Source: Hydractinia symbiolongicarpus
Lineage: Eukaryota; Cnidaria; Hydrozoa; Anthoathecata; Hydractiniidae
Direction of reading: 5' to 3'
Assembly: GCF_029227915.1 (NCBI RefSeq)
Contig: NC_079877.1
Coordinates: 33,691,851 to 33,755,850, forward strand
DNA length: 64,000 nt
This document shows, piece by piece, positions 33,911 to 46,560 of this stretch; within the stretch, counting starts at the first letter, position 1; every line of letters begins with the position of its first letter. The notes beneath the pieces are model-generated. The model had not been told where the DNA came from, made no database searches, and worked only from the letters and a program-made list of their open reading frames with translations. A program made the translations under genes and the position numbers.

Positions 33911-34613
33911 ATTCTATTCTAGAACACGAAATATAAATAAAAATATGCATTTAAGCATTTTTGTAAATTTTTATATATATAAGAATTATTATTTAGATAA
34001 AGTTGTTCGTTTATTAAACATAAACTTCTCATTAAAGCCGAAAATAGGCGATATTTTAGCTCACTAATGGTAACATGATGGTTTGTTGTTGTTTATGGTG
34101 CACGAAGAAATACATAAATGTTTTGTTTGATTTCTAACTAAAGCCTGAAAAATTTGCTAACAGCGAATTATTAAAAAGTTCGTTTAATAGCCTATGGGTG
34201 CTAATTTTAAATCTGGGGTTGTTAATTTTAATGGAGTGTTTTTATCGAATGCCTTTATCAGCAGAACTAGAACATTTTAAGTTTGTAAATTTTGAAAATA
34301 GCTGCTATACATGAAAAGATTTAGCAACAACAGGCGAGTAGCAGCTAATAACAAAAAAATGAAGCCGTATCAGCAATCATTACCTTAATGATACAAAAAA
34401 AAGTTAGTATAAAAAATCCGTTGATTTGGTTGGGTTATTTTAATAGGGCCTTGCATGGAGCCATAGTTTTGGGAAGCCATTATTAAATTGGGAAGCCATT
34501 AATAAAGCAATTAAAATTTAATTCACATAAAGAACGATTCAAGTTTGTTTTGCGAGCTTGGTTTTTTGTTTATTTAAGGAAATCTATTTTTTAGATGAGA
34601 CGCAGTCAGGTAA
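33911..34613. other. Intergenic, nothing recognised
   Basis: AT-rich sequence. A 14-bp word GGGAAGCCATTA is repeated at 34473 and 34490. Confidence 0.4.
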
Positions 34614-34614
34614 T

Positions 34615-34759
34615 AAACCGGATACTAACCGGTTTTGATGTTGCACCATAAAATACAAAAATCTCGGTCAAAGTCACGGACCCTGCAAGCTCGGTCTGTA
34701 CTTTTGACCTCGGGCATTGTATTTCATAGTATATTATCAACACCGGTCAGTATCCGCTT
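34615..34759. mobile_element. Small palindromic MITE (about 145 bp)
   Basis: The left end has CCGGATACTAACCGGTTTTGAT and the reverse complement of the right end has GCGGATACTGACCGGTGTTGAT. The arms stay partly complementary inward (AAAATACAAAAATCTCGGTC against AAATACAATGCCCGAGGTC), so nearly the whole element could fold into one hairpin. Confidence 0.75.
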
Positions 34760-36078
34760 TAAAAAGGCATTTTTTTGTTCAGTAGCATGGTTTTTTTGCA
34801 GAAGTTTTAAATGATAACTTTATAATTCGAATGCATACGTATAGCACCTATAAAGGGTCGTACAAATTTAACTAACGGTATTTAAATTTATCAGACGCTT
34901 CACAGGTAGTACATCAACTTGCCTGAGACCAGCACAGCAGCTTTTTAAAAATCCAATAAATATATAGCGATATATAGTGTCAAATTCCTGTACCTCCTTG
35001 AGCATAACCAACATCCTTATTCAAATAATTTTATGTTTTTGATGAACGACATGGTGGTAAAAAATGGCCCTGGACTCAGTACGCCATTTGATTGGTTAAA
35101 AAATCGCAATAACTTGAATTATTTTGTGAATTACCATGAGTTTAAAAATGACCCCTCTAGTTATGGAGTTAAATTTTGAGCAGATGAAGAACAAAATTAT
35201 GGGCCGAAGATTAACTTGAGCCTAAGATTTTCCAAAAAGTTAATTTTAAGAAAACGTTATAAATAAAATATGACTTAACCGTAAGGAGTTAGTTTTTCCC
35301 GAAATTAAAGTTCAAAAAAATTTTGCATTTATTCTAAACCTCTGTAAAATATGTGAGTATTAAGGAACAACTTCCTACCACTCTTCTTAACCTTTGCCTT
35401 GACGTTCACTATTTGTGTCATCAACTCCCTTTCTATACTCTTTTTGGTATTTTGTAAAATGATAACGACAATTTAAAAATGGATCAAGGTATTTGTCAAT
35501 TCACATACCTAGCTTATTAACTTTTGTAACCATACCTTTCTATGCACAATGTATTAGAGAATATAAATACAGAATAGTAATAAGAGTAACTAAAAGTCTG
35601 TCTCCAAATAAAACTAAGAAAGACTACAGGATGGTGCTACAATATTGATCCGATAGAAATTCGATATAAAAAACAAAAATGTGTCTCTTTACTATGAGGT
35701 TATTGTTAACGCAGTATGACCGGAATTTTAAACTTCGTAGCTCTAAAAAAACCTAAACATTTAAAATATACAGTACGCGTCCTCTATTTCGAACACAAAA
35801 GGAATTGGGAAATGTGTAAGAATAAACAAATGTTCGAATTACCTTTAAGGTATTACTTTCGCGTGTATTTAATTTTGCGATTTTTGCCCAATTTCGCTAA
35901 ATTAAGTACCCGCATTAAACTCAAAGATGTGAAACTCGCGACATAAAATACCCGCAAGATTGTGTACCCGTAAAATTTTTTACTCGCGAAATTTTCTACG
36001 GGTAAATTTTAGTAGCATTTCCACTGACCTATTTCGAATAATAGAATACAAAACAAAGTTAAGCATTTTTCTTTTAGT
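34760..36078. other. Intergenic, nothing recognised
   Basis: No recognisable gene. One 76-codon plus frame (35716-35946) ends in a stretch of CGCGAAATT/TACCCG-like words repeated near 35865-36010, which suggests simple-repeat decay rather than a gene. Confidence 0.4.
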
Positions 36079-36495
36079 CTAAAACCATTTTGGGCTATTT
36101 ATATCAAAATCTGTACTTCTTGTGACACGTGATGTGGTCTCTTGAAAGAAATTACGAATCCTGGCACTCTTTGGTGTAGCTTTGTTTTGTTTCTTTTTTC
36201 GATCATACTTTGTTGCGCCATCAAGGGGATTCGTAATAAGAACAAAAATTGGACACAAAATTTCTTTATTCTTAGGCGTTGTATACAAAGAATCCCTTCC
36301 TACTTCGAACAACATTTCGTTGTGTCCTGAGTAGCCATTCATCTTCGCTATAACGTAAGGGATCTTTAATCCATCTTGAATAAGAGGTGTTCGCCGGTAA
36401 TGCTCGCCTGTTATTATCGCCGTCAGCACACCGCGATCCATTAAAAACTCTTGAAAGTTCAACGGATTCACAGCAAACATATCAAATAATTTCAT
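36079..36495 (-). CDS. Hypothetical protein, 138 residues
   Basis: An open frame from ATG at 36495 to stop at 36079. The sequence is not low-complexity: it has a mixed first part (MDRGVLTAIITGEHYRRT, a hydrophobic CPIFVLITNPL) and a basic second part (DRKKKQNKATPKSARIRNFF). I do not recognise any domain. It could be a single-exon gene, one exon of a spliced gene, or a remnant of a mobile element. There is no signal peptide. Confidence 0.35.
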   Translation of the reverse strand: MKLFDMFAVNPLNFQEFLMDRGVLTAIITGEHYRRTPLIQDGLKIPYVIAKMNGYSGHNEMLFEVGRDSLYTTPKNKEILCPIFVLITNPLDGATKYDRKKKQNKATPKSARIRNFFQETTSRVTRSTDFDINSPKWF

Positions 36496-38072
36496 ATAAA
36501 GGTAATAAAAGCAACAAAAATGACAATCCTTTTTAGAGATATCACCTTCTAAAGGCTGTTTAGAACAGCATTTTTAACAAATACAGTTCTTTGTGTTGTC
36601 TTCGCTTCCTTATCAATACAAACTCGCTTTTTCTGTTATGTATTGTATTTTGCAGAACGTAAAATATTCTACAGCCAAAAAAATAGGATTATAAATGTAA
36701 CAACTCATTAAAAAGTAATTATTCATTATCAGGTTCTCTATATTTCAGCAATAAAGTGGATGCAATTTCTTTAATTTTCTTCTTCAATTTAATTACCTAT
36801 AATATTCTTCTGAGTTTAGTCTGGTTATTACACAACGTTATTTAGAAAGTGCGACGACAGAGAGTAACATCTTACGGAAATCTTACTTAAGTCATTCCGC
36901 AGCTTCTTTAATAACTTTGGTTTGCGTATTGGTTTCTTGTTAGAAAGTCTGTATTTCACCTGTCTCATTATATCCCACCTCATTACTGTCTGTGTGCTTT
37001 TAATTTATTACGTCTTGAAATTCCACATTGTCGCTCTATTTTTTCATTGCTGATAAACTTTAATGGAATTAAGAAGCCTTGCGTCGACCGCTCATACAGC
37101 ATAACTTGTTAACGTCCCAAACTCCCCATCAAGAAGGACTGTTTTTTCTAAGCTTTTTTTATCGTTATCGTTATCATTCGTATACGGGAGTACTGTAAAG
37201 TTAGGAAGAAATTAATTTGGTTTGTTGCCATGGTTTTACTGGGCAAAATGTAATTTTTAGGACGTCTGTGCTGCCAGGAAAGCATGTGGCTTTAAACGTG
37301 CTGGCAGGAGTTTTTGTTTAAGGTCACGCCTGTATTTTCAGTGATTTGGGATTTTTCAAGGTCGTGTTTTGTTTTTCAGTGCATAGAATGCCATGCATGG
37401 ATCGAAATGTGTTAAAAACAGGATAAGTTGTTTGACTACTTAAAAACGTTGAATTTAGTTACGAGACGTTGCTATGCACTTAGTTTTGCTGTCGGTTGCT
37501 AAAAGAGCTAACATACGGGATGATATCTAACTTCTACAAAAATACTCGATTCCATCGTGTTCTGTATTAAGTTGTGTATCTTGTGGAAGACAAAATATAG
37601 TTCAGAAGGGATTTCCACCTTAATTAACGCCATCAAGGTAAACAAGACTTAAATATTCCACAAGACATCAAATCCAATTGTCCATTTTAAGGTCTCAGTA
37701 CTAATAAGTGATAACTCGCCATAGACTTAACTTTACAATGCCAAAGATTTTTAAGGATTTTACAAATTCGAGAAGTCTACCTGTAGCATTGTCAATTTTC
37801 ATTAAAAATCGCGGTGAAGTTTATTCACCTTCGTATTAAGGAGTTTGTGTCATGGCGGGGTGTAAAGAAACAATCACAAGTACATTATTATTTTTCGGTT
37901 TAAGCTCTACGTACAAAATTTAAAATACTTTACTGTTTTACAAAAAATCCTTTAATGTTATCGATCCCACAATAATATTTTTCTCATCTAAATCCCAGAA
38001 AAATTTCACAACAGTGTACTAGATAGTCATATAATTCGCATGAACGCCAAATGCCGCCATTTGCACCAAGCA
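36496..38072. other. Intergenic, nothing recognised
   Basis: About 1.6 kb without recognisable genes or repeats apart from short TTATCG runs near 37160. Confidence 0.45.
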
Positions 38073-39404
38073 TTAATACGGCGGATAAGAAGAGTTGCAA
38101 TATGTTAAAATATTTGCTAAGCCAACATTCCCAACTTGAGTCATATGAATTTTAAATGAGGCAGCAGTTGTTAAAGCAAAGGATGGCGCATGATACAGTG
38201 TACACACAAAGGTATTCAAAAAGATAACAACTGTGAAAAATCTCCAATGTCTGCTCTAAATATTTGGAATTGACATGCCAAAGAAACTTTTTAAGTATAA
38301 GATCACCATCGTGTTTAATATAAACTCCAACAAGATGGAAAAAGACACTTTTTTCGCAAAGTCCATTACATGATCCACGAATTGAAATTCTTTGCCATCT
38401 TTAAATGGTATTCTTTTTTGAAAAGCGTAAAACATAATGAATGCATTTGCCACAGTAATTGCCCATATTTCCACTATCATGCTGACGATGATTAAGTTTG
38501 TTCTGTTTATTTTCCATCTATTCGCCATTGCCAAACATCTTCTCCTTCTCAATTTTAGTTTTTTAAGAAACCATTGAACCACACTTTGCATATGCTGCGA
38601 AAGTATTCGTTCCAAAAAACTTATCACTGCGTGAATTAAGCTTAGTAAAAAATACTTTTGCAAATTGTCAATGTAGGTTTGATACGCACGATAGAGTAAA
38701 ACACACACTACTGACAGACTTGTCGTCAAAGTAAAAACTCTGTCTGTCTCCACAAAATCTGCATTTGACCCAATAATAATATTGCATATAATGGTACATA
38801 CATAACCAATAAGCGGAATAAATGAAGCTGTTAGGAACTTGAAGAGTGGTGAAAGACTAATATATATCGGGGTAAGTAAATAGAAGTTAATGCAACCAAA
38901 TAAAATCACTGTTACATACTGCGCAAACAACACCACGCATATTTTTAATATCCCTTTCCTGCGACAATCAATTCTTGAAGCAACAATCCAAGTTGTATGG
39001 AACAGCATTATTGCACAACAAACATATAACGGGGTTTTAAACAATTTGTGACTACCATAAAAATGCGAGATGTGTGAAACCAGGTTGTAAATTACAACAA
39101 AACAACTGGCAATAACATTGTTTGAAATTAAAACTCTCATCTCGCTCAAGGGAAACTTTGTTATCAAGCATAAAGCGAATGGAAGTGAAATTTGAATTAT
39201 AAAATCTTTTATACAGTTGCTGTAAAGTCTTACAAGTTCGTATTTTGGGTATATCTCTTGCCATTGCGATGTGTCGCAGAGTTCTAAAAACATAACACTA
39301 AAGTAGGCTACACCAGTAGACACTGCTGCCATAAACACACCAATAATGGTGATGTGAAAATTTGTTAAACAGGTTCTTATCCACACTCGAACTGCGGCGT
39401 CCAT
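38073..39404 (-). pseudogene. Multi-pass membrane protein, copy 1, nonsense codon
   Basis: The frame runs from ATG at 39404 to a TAG at 38256-38258, giving 382 residues. It then stays open for 60 more codons to the stop at 38073-38075. Copy 2 has Trp (TGG) at the TAG position, so this is a G-to-A nonsense change. The protein has about ten hydrophobic segments separated by short basic loops (for example KKLKLRRRRC) and no signature I recognise; it is probably a plasma-membrane protein. It could be a gene with a shortened C-terminus rather than a dead one, since 382 of about 443 positions are intact and no other lesion is seen. The family is unknown. Confidence 0.7.
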
Positions 39405-40497
39405 CTTCTTTGAAAGTTAAATATTCAAATGCTTTTAATTGGATTATAGCTACTAAAAAGTAAAACAGAATTATATTAATTTTTATAGACTTGTAGCTAT
39501 TTAGTTTTTAGTAAGTGAAAGCAAACTAAAAATACATTTAATAGGAAAAAGTAGAAAGTAGTTAGTCAACTAATTATTATTATTATTTTTTTTTTTGGTT
39601 TTGGTTTTGGTTTTGGTTTTGGTTCTATGATGTTGAACAAAAAATAAGAGTCATTTTTATTAAGGAGACTCATTATCAACTTTTTGCGATTAATGCTTTT
39701 CGGTAGATATAAATATATATTTTGCATATTTTACTTGTACAGGGGTGAAGTTTTTTTATCGCCCTAACTAAAATTCACCCAGCTAAAAATGAAATAGCAA
39801 ATCAGTTTTGAATTCGTTCATTTTAAGAATGGTGAAATATCTTTTGAGCTGGATACTTCCAAAAAATTAAAACGCAGCTAGGGATGGAAGCTTCATCAAA
39901 CTATAACATTCAGGAAACATATTTTATCAAAACTAATCTTTGCATGCTACCATTGATGCCTTTTTTGGCAATTGTTATCACAAATCGAAATTTTTTGCTA
40001 CTACGGATCTATTTGTAGTATGTGTTACTCACTTTGAATGCAGAGGTTTAATTATACTAAATATCAAAGCCTTTCTTTAGCAATTCTCAATCTGACCAAC
40101 GACATACTTGACCATGAAGAAGAAAGAAGAAAAGAAGAAAAGAACCTATCTGACATAAATCTTCGTAACAATGATTTCACAAAAAATAATAAACGTTTTT
40201 TAGAATTGTCTGACAACCTTTGAGAATACGAGCAACAATTAAAATTTCAGGCTCAAATCATTGCTTTTATAACTCAGAGCAATCTTGAAATATCCAAAAG
40301 TATTATTTCCAGTGTTGCAGTAATATACTTACGGCATTCAAATATGCCTACGTAGCCAATAACCTTGCGAAAAAATTATTTTTGTAAAATAATATGAACC
40401 ACTTAAGTGATCCCGATAGCGATTATAAATTAATATAGCGATTGCCGATGGCGATTATAAGGTAATAATAATAATAATAAATTATTTATTTAAGTAA
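39405..40497. other. Intergenic with a GGTTTT run
   Basis: A short (GGTTTT)n run of about five copies is at 39596-39625. A plus-strand fragment at 40038-40223 encodes an acidic, coiled-coil-like stretch (DHEEERRKEEKNLSD) with a TGA, after which more helix-like codons follow to about 40320. It may be a remnant of an exon. Confidence 0.4.
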
Positions 40498-41865
40498 TTA
40501 AAGGTTTTCGTTTGAAATAGATCGGTACGGCGGGCTTTTATTGCCCAAAATGGTGGCATTTTTAATGATGAATGTATTGTCACATACGCAACAACATTTT
40601 TCTTGGAATTCACTATCTTTTATACCAAAGTAGTCCAATAAAGTTTTTCTTTGGTATACATCAACATTGAAACAAACCTTTTTCATGGATTTATTTATAT
40701 AACCTTTCCTAATTTTATCTTCGAATAGGTCAGAATTGCAGAAATATAATGTTGCCTTTGAACATTGCCCCATTCTGCCAGCTCTTCCAATCTCTTGGGT
40801 GTACGACTTCAAATTTGATTTTGCATCCACGTTCATCCCCAATCCCGTTGTAGCAAACACAACCCTAATGTTGGATTCTTCTTTTTTAGGCGCGCTTAAA
40901 ATTGTAGATTTCATTTCTATGGTTTGAGGAGCATGAAATTGGGCAAAAAGTCTATGTGATGGAATTTTCTTACCATGTACATACTGCTCTTCACCCAGAA
41001 AACGATCAAATGAGGAGTAACTTTCTCCCCATTATCTACGTTTCATGTATATAATAGTTAGAGGATACTTCTTCCGCAGAACTTTTAAGTTTTTCATTAT
41101 AGGTATAACTTTTTTCTCATAGCTTTGGAAGCCATAAACTCTATCTACCCTGTAGCAGTTATCTAAATAAACATTTCGCCGATTCGGATTTGCTCTGATT
41201 ACTTTGCAGCCAATTAATTTTAATGTATTTATAAGTATGTTTGTATTACATGGAGGAGCAGTTGCTGTCAAACACAAAAAATGTATATTTGGAAAAAATG
41301 CTTTCAGTGATGATAATTCTGAAAAATCTCTCCTAAACTCTTTACCCCGCATGTCACCACAATTTGCTTCATCAATGACGCATGCTGCAACATTTTCTTG
41401 ATATGTGATAGAATTCATCAATAAACTGCCACGTTCACTAAGAATGGCTTCAGGATGACAAAACAAAATCTTGAGAGAGCCATTTAGAATTATATCACGC
41501 AACAAAGAAAAGTCCTCCTCTGTTGCAACAGAATCGTCTACATTTTTGTTACGCACATCTGCCTTGAATAATAAAGGAATAATATGGTTCTGTCTCAGAC
41601 CTTGAAACATCAGCCTGTTCATTTGATCTTCGATAATGGAATTTAAGGGACATGCGACAACAACAATATTACTCTTTCCAGGCAAAATATCAGGTAGAAC
41701 TTGAAACAGAAAAGTTTTCCCAAAACCAGTAGGCAAAGCAGCAATGACATCATGTCCATCTATCAAGTGTTGTAAGCACAAAATCTGTTTCGGTTTAAAG
41801 TTAAAGTCATCAAAAAAATTTCTTTCTATTCCAGATTGAAGACGCTGCAACATTACAGGAACCAT
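40498..41865 (-). pseudogene. RecQ-like DNA helicase, broken
   Basis: One frame from ATG at 41865 to stop at 40498 with a single in-frame TAA at 41032-41034. Visible helicase motifs: PKQ (Q-motif region), LPTGFGKT (motif I), VIDEAN (motif II, DEAN for DEAH), LTATAPP (motif III), GLGMNVDA (motif V start) and QEIGRAGRMG (motif VI), then a Cys-rich zinc segment (KCCCVCD). After NVDA the family normally has about 12 residues before the Leu-x-x-Tyr-x-Gln-Glu segment; here they are missing. Stop, short deletion and weak motif II point to a decayed copy of the multi-copy RecQ-like genes common in cnidarians. RecQ helicases unwind DNA 3' to 5' in repair. Confidence 0.75.
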
Positions 41866-43445
41866 GACGGCTTCAGAGCAACGCTAAATCACAAACCTAA
41901 TTCGTCTGCATAAACGGTTACTTTTGCAATAAAGGCGACCAGCAATCAAGTCACAAAAATATGCAACATATAGTGGCATATTTTCACCACGTGACCAGAC
42001 AGGTCCAGAGCTACTTTCGAGTTTATCTGAAAGAGCTCTGGGGTCGAGAATGATCCACATTTTCTTGTGATGCGGAATTTAGTATCAAAAAGACTTTTGG
42101 TCCGCACCTTTACAATTTATTGTAAAACAAAACGCAAATGAAACTCGAACAAAGAGGTATATGACGTTTTTGATTAAAATATCATAATGCATATAAAAGA
42201 ATGTATAATTTTCTGCGAATACACAACGAATAATAACACACGAAATGAGTATATATAGGCTTCATTTTTGCTGGAATTAAAATATTAGTTACTGATCAAT
42301 ACCGAAAATTATTGTTTTCAAATTTTTCAAATTTGGCAGAAACCATTAAATTGCCAATGCTCCACCGCAGGCTGGTTGCGAAATTAAAACTTCTGCATAT
42401 ACGTATGCACGCTAAACGGTGTTCAGGATTCGCTCGTTGCACTTTTAAACATGCCACAGTCATTTTTCATTTCATGTCAGGTGCCACGAAGTGGCGAAAT
42501 ATGGAGAAAATCAGTTTATGCAGATGTTAGCATCAAATAGCACGGATCAAGGGTTTCGGATTCAACAAAATAACCTAAGTTCTCAACTGCGTGGTGAACG
42601 CGAACATTCCCAGGTGCTCAAATTGTCCACATCTGATATAGAAATGAGCGATATTGCTACTTGGGGCGACAAAGTTTAATTTTTGCATTCATGTGTCAAC
42701 ACTTTTTTCACTCAGTGTAGATTAACAGATTGAATCTCCTATATTTTTTGAATTTCCCCTTCGATTAAATAAGATACATAAACCTGAAGAACTACATCAG
42801 TGGCAGATCACGTTAAGAAAGTATAAAACTGTGTGTAAAAATTTGCGGGATAGAACAAAGTTTTAATATTTGCAGAAACATACAGAAACGACAACAATTA
42901 CAATTATTGCCAGTAATTAAAACTGCTTCTGTATACATTGAGATTTTAAAAAGTCAACATATAAAGAGCTATAACTCAGGGACAGCTGTAATTTTTGTAA
43001 TTTTAATTAACCATTGAACACTGGGTGATAGCGCGTAAGACGACAAAAAGGGCACAGAGAAATAAAGCAAATTTTTGACGATAGAATGTATTATCATGCA
43101 GGAAAGGGGACGATGGAGAATATTACCAAGACACTTCTAGAATTTCATAAATTTTTTACACTTGAAATCATTTCATCGTTTTGCTTTTGGTCTGAATCGA
43201 AACAAGTAGTCACAAGAAAGCTTTTGACCAAATGTCGTTTGATTAAACAAACTTTGAAGACTATCGTGTTCTAATCGGGTGAATGCGGGTAAGATGTCTC
43301 ACATGTTGTTGCAGTAACACCCGAGATTTTTAATCTCAAGAAGTTGTGTCTCAGCTTCCGTATGCCAACATTATTTCCCATATACTTATAACACCATAAT
43401 TTAATTGAAGTGCTTAGAATCAACAAATGCTTTATATTAAAAACG
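41866..43445. other. Intergenic, nothing recognised
   Basis: About 1.6 kb between the helicase remnant and membrane-protein copy 2. Short ORFs only, none recognisable. Confidence 0.45.
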
Positions 43446-44769
43446 TTAGTAGGGTGGAAAAGAAGAGTTGCAGTATGCCAACCTACTCGCTAAATCACTA
43501 TTCCCAATATGAATCAAATAAATTTTCAATGCTTCTTCAGTTTGCAAAGCAAAGGATGGCGTATGATACAGTGTACACACAAAGGTATTCAACAAGATAA
43601 TAACTGTGAAAAATCTCCAATGTCTGCTCCAAATATTTGGAATTGACATGCCAAAGAAACTTTTTAGGTATAAAATCACCATCGTGTTTAATATAAACTC
43701 CAACAAGATGGAAAAAGACACTTTTTTCGCAAAGTCCATTACATGATCCACGAATTGAAATTCTTCACCATTTTTGAATGGTATTCTTTTTTGAAAAGCG
43801 TAAAACATAATGAATGCATTTGCCACAGTAATTGCCCATATTTCCACTATCATGCTGACGATGATTAAGTTTGTTCTGTTTATTTTCCATCTATTCGCCA
43901 TTGCCAAACATCTTCTCCTTCTCCATTTTAGTTTTTTGAAAAACCAATGAACCACACGTTGCATATGCTGCGAAAGTATTCGTTCCAAAAAACTTATCAC
44001 TGCGTGAATTAAGCTTAGTAAAAAATACTTTTGCAAATTGTCAATGTAGGTTTGATACGTACGATAGAGTAAAACACACACTACTGACAGACTTGTCGTC
44101 AAAGTAAAAACTCTGTCTGTCTCCACAAAATCTGCATTTGACCCAATAATAATATTGCATATAATGGTACATACATAACCAATAAGCGGAATAAATGAAG
44201 CTGTTGAAGAGTGGTAAAAGATTTAAATATATCGGGGTAAGCCCATAGAAGTTAATGCAACCTAATAAAATCACTGTTATGTACTGCGCAAACAACACCA
44301 CGCATATTTTTAATATCCCTTTCTTGCGACGTTTAACTTTTGAAGCAATAATCCAAGTTGTATGGAACAGCATTATTGCAAAACAAACGTGTAACGGGGC
44401 CTTAAACCATTTGTGACTACCATAAAAATGCGAGATGTGTGAAACCAGGTTGTAAATTACAATAAAACAACTGGCAATAACATTGTTTGAAATTAAAACT
44501 CTCATCTCGCTCAAGGGAAACTTTGTTATCAAGCATAAAGCGAATGGAAGTGAAATGTGAATTATAAAATCTTTTATACAGTTGCTGTAAAGTCTTACAA
44601 GTTCGTATTTTGGGTATATCTCTTGCCATTGCGATGTGTGGCAGAGTTCTAAAAACATAACACCAAAGTAGGCTACACCAGTGGATACTGCTGCTACAAA
44701 CACACTGATTACAGTAATGTAACAGTTTGTTAAACAAATCTCCATCCATTCCTGAACTGTAGACACCAT
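43446..44769 (-). pseudogene. Multi-pass membrane protein, copy 2, frameshifted
   Basis: Colinear with copy 1 (38073-39404) over its whole length. It is exactly 8 bp shorter: copy 1 has AGGAACTT inside GCTGTT..GAAGAG near 38833, absent here near 44205. The deletion shifts the frame about 190 codons in, so one ORF (44769-44041) begins correctly and then reads nonsense. The correct frame resumes and stays open to 43446. The C-terminal region lost by the stop in copy 1 is intact here, including Trp at that position and an ending of NSSFPPY. Same unknown family: about ten hydrophobic segments, short basic loops. Confidence 0.75.
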
Positions 44770-46439
44770 ATTTCTAAAGATCTATAACATTTAAATGCTC
44801 AGTACGGAAACGTCGTAATTTTTTAGGCAAAATGACTTTTGCATTTGTAGTCAAGCCTAATTTTATAACATTCTCTTTGTGTGTGTATAATTTTTGTTTT
44901 AACTAATACATACTTCGCCACATAGAAGCTTTCACATTTGACAACATGAATTAAACAGAAAGTATATGAAGAAAAATTAGACTGTGCGGTCATGCCTTCT
45001 TACACTGCTAAGCTGTTAATGGAAAATATTCTCATAAAGAAAGTTATTATGGCCAATTTAAATTCGTGTAAAAGTATTGAATACATAAATAACTTTTAGT
45101 TTAGTTGATACAAGCTGATATTATTCTCTCCATAAACCAAAAGCGGGTTCTGTTTGTGCAATATAGGGAGCCTAAGAATAAAAAAAAAGATTGAATATAC
45201 AAAGTACATAACAAGACTTTTTCCTGGCAATTTTTGTTTGTTCTTTTAGATTAGCGTCCACGTAATTTCCTCATGGTTCAATATTATCACTCTAAACGTA
45301 TTACGTCCCCATTCCCTAGACAGGAAACACTAATAACATATTATATACTAGCCCGAAGACCTGGCGTCAAAACGCCCGGTTAAGTCACGTTGAACGCCCG
45401 GTGGAGCGCTTAATAAGAGCCGTGAACTGTGCTACACATCCAGATAGGGCGCTTTAGTACAGGTATATGTCGTAAATTGAGTGAAGCGCACACAACATTA
45501 TAATGTTGCAGGTGTAGTATATTTTTTTATAAAATACTTTCCCGCAACTTTAGCAAAAGTAAAAACAAAGTTTATAAGCTGTTGCTACCCCGTTATCGGC
45601 CAACATTTTTTATTTCGCGGAAAAAGTTTTCGTGATGGTTCAAAAATTAATCGTGAAATTGGGCTGACCGCTTAGTACTGGTAAACCGTGTTGCACATCG
45701 GTATATGCGTAATAGTATCGAAAGAAACTTTTTCGCAACTTCGGTTTAAAAGAGAAAAAGGTCGAAAGAAGACTAACAAGCTCACTTCCAAACCAAAATG
45801 GCTTTCGTAAGCGTAGCCCGATCCGTAGCATGTTTCTTCCGTCGGCATGTTGAAGCCGCGAAGAACTTGGATTGGTTATTACCAAAAATCGAGTCCGTGA
45901 TCGGTCAAAACAAAGCCGGTTAAAAATGGGTTCTGCCGACATTCGAAATTAAGCTGCGTCGCCACTTTTAAACAGAAAATTATGCCAAGTTTTTGTTTCA
46001 TTAAATTTAATAAAGTTATAAGACTTTGGTTGCTCAATTTCTTTTATAGATTTTAGCAGCTTATTAGAAAGCAACATATTTTCTGAATAAAAATAAAAAG
46101 AGTGGCACTTTATGAAAGTGGAGTGAGCTTTTAGTTGATTGTGAATTCGTGAATAACTAATTTGATAGTAGAAGTTATTTAGGCTTAGATTTGTCGTGGC
46201 GTTAAATTATAGAATAAATCTATGTTTGAGAATGGAATTGAATGATAATATGATGTGTAATTTCATTAGTTTAGCACGAACTTATTACAAATTTTATAAA
46301 AACTAAGTAATGAGAAAATTTAAGCGAAAATTTAAGCTATAGGAAATACTACTAAAATTCGAATAGCAAAGATCCAATTTAATGCATGACCTAGTTAGGG
46401 AAAATATTGCATAAGGTGTGTAAATATAAAATATTTACC
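44770..46439. other. Intergenic, nothing recognised
   Basis: No gene is visible. 45350-45960 is locally more GC-rich, with CGCCCGGT repeated at 45374 and 45397 and related GTTGCACAT/GTGCTACACAT words near 45430 and 45690. It may be a decayed transposon. Confidence 0.4.
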
Positions 46440-46560
46440 GATTTGGCTTAAATGATATTTATTTAAGTGACAAAAGCACACCATTATCACTTTCAGTATG
46501 CTTTTTTGTTTACTATGCCAAATTTTGACAAAAACAGTGACGGACGTCAGTTAAGTCAAA
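46440..46560. repeat. Dispersed copy of the 6597-6855 repeat
   Basis: It shares the order TTAAGTGACAAAA, CACCATTATCA, TCAGTATGCTTTTTTGTTTA and TATGCCAAATTTTGACAAAAA with the tandem copies near 6600-6815, about 40 kb away, in the same orientation. Confidence 0.65.

Noticed and set aside
40038-40223. Short acidic coiled-coil ORF as a gene
   Set aside because: It is 61 codons, with a TGA cutting a longer helix-like frame and no recognisable splice sites or domain.
45481-45942. Opposing ORFs of 64 and 100 codons
   Set aside because: No recognisable product; the region has repeated GC-rich words suggestive of a decayed element.
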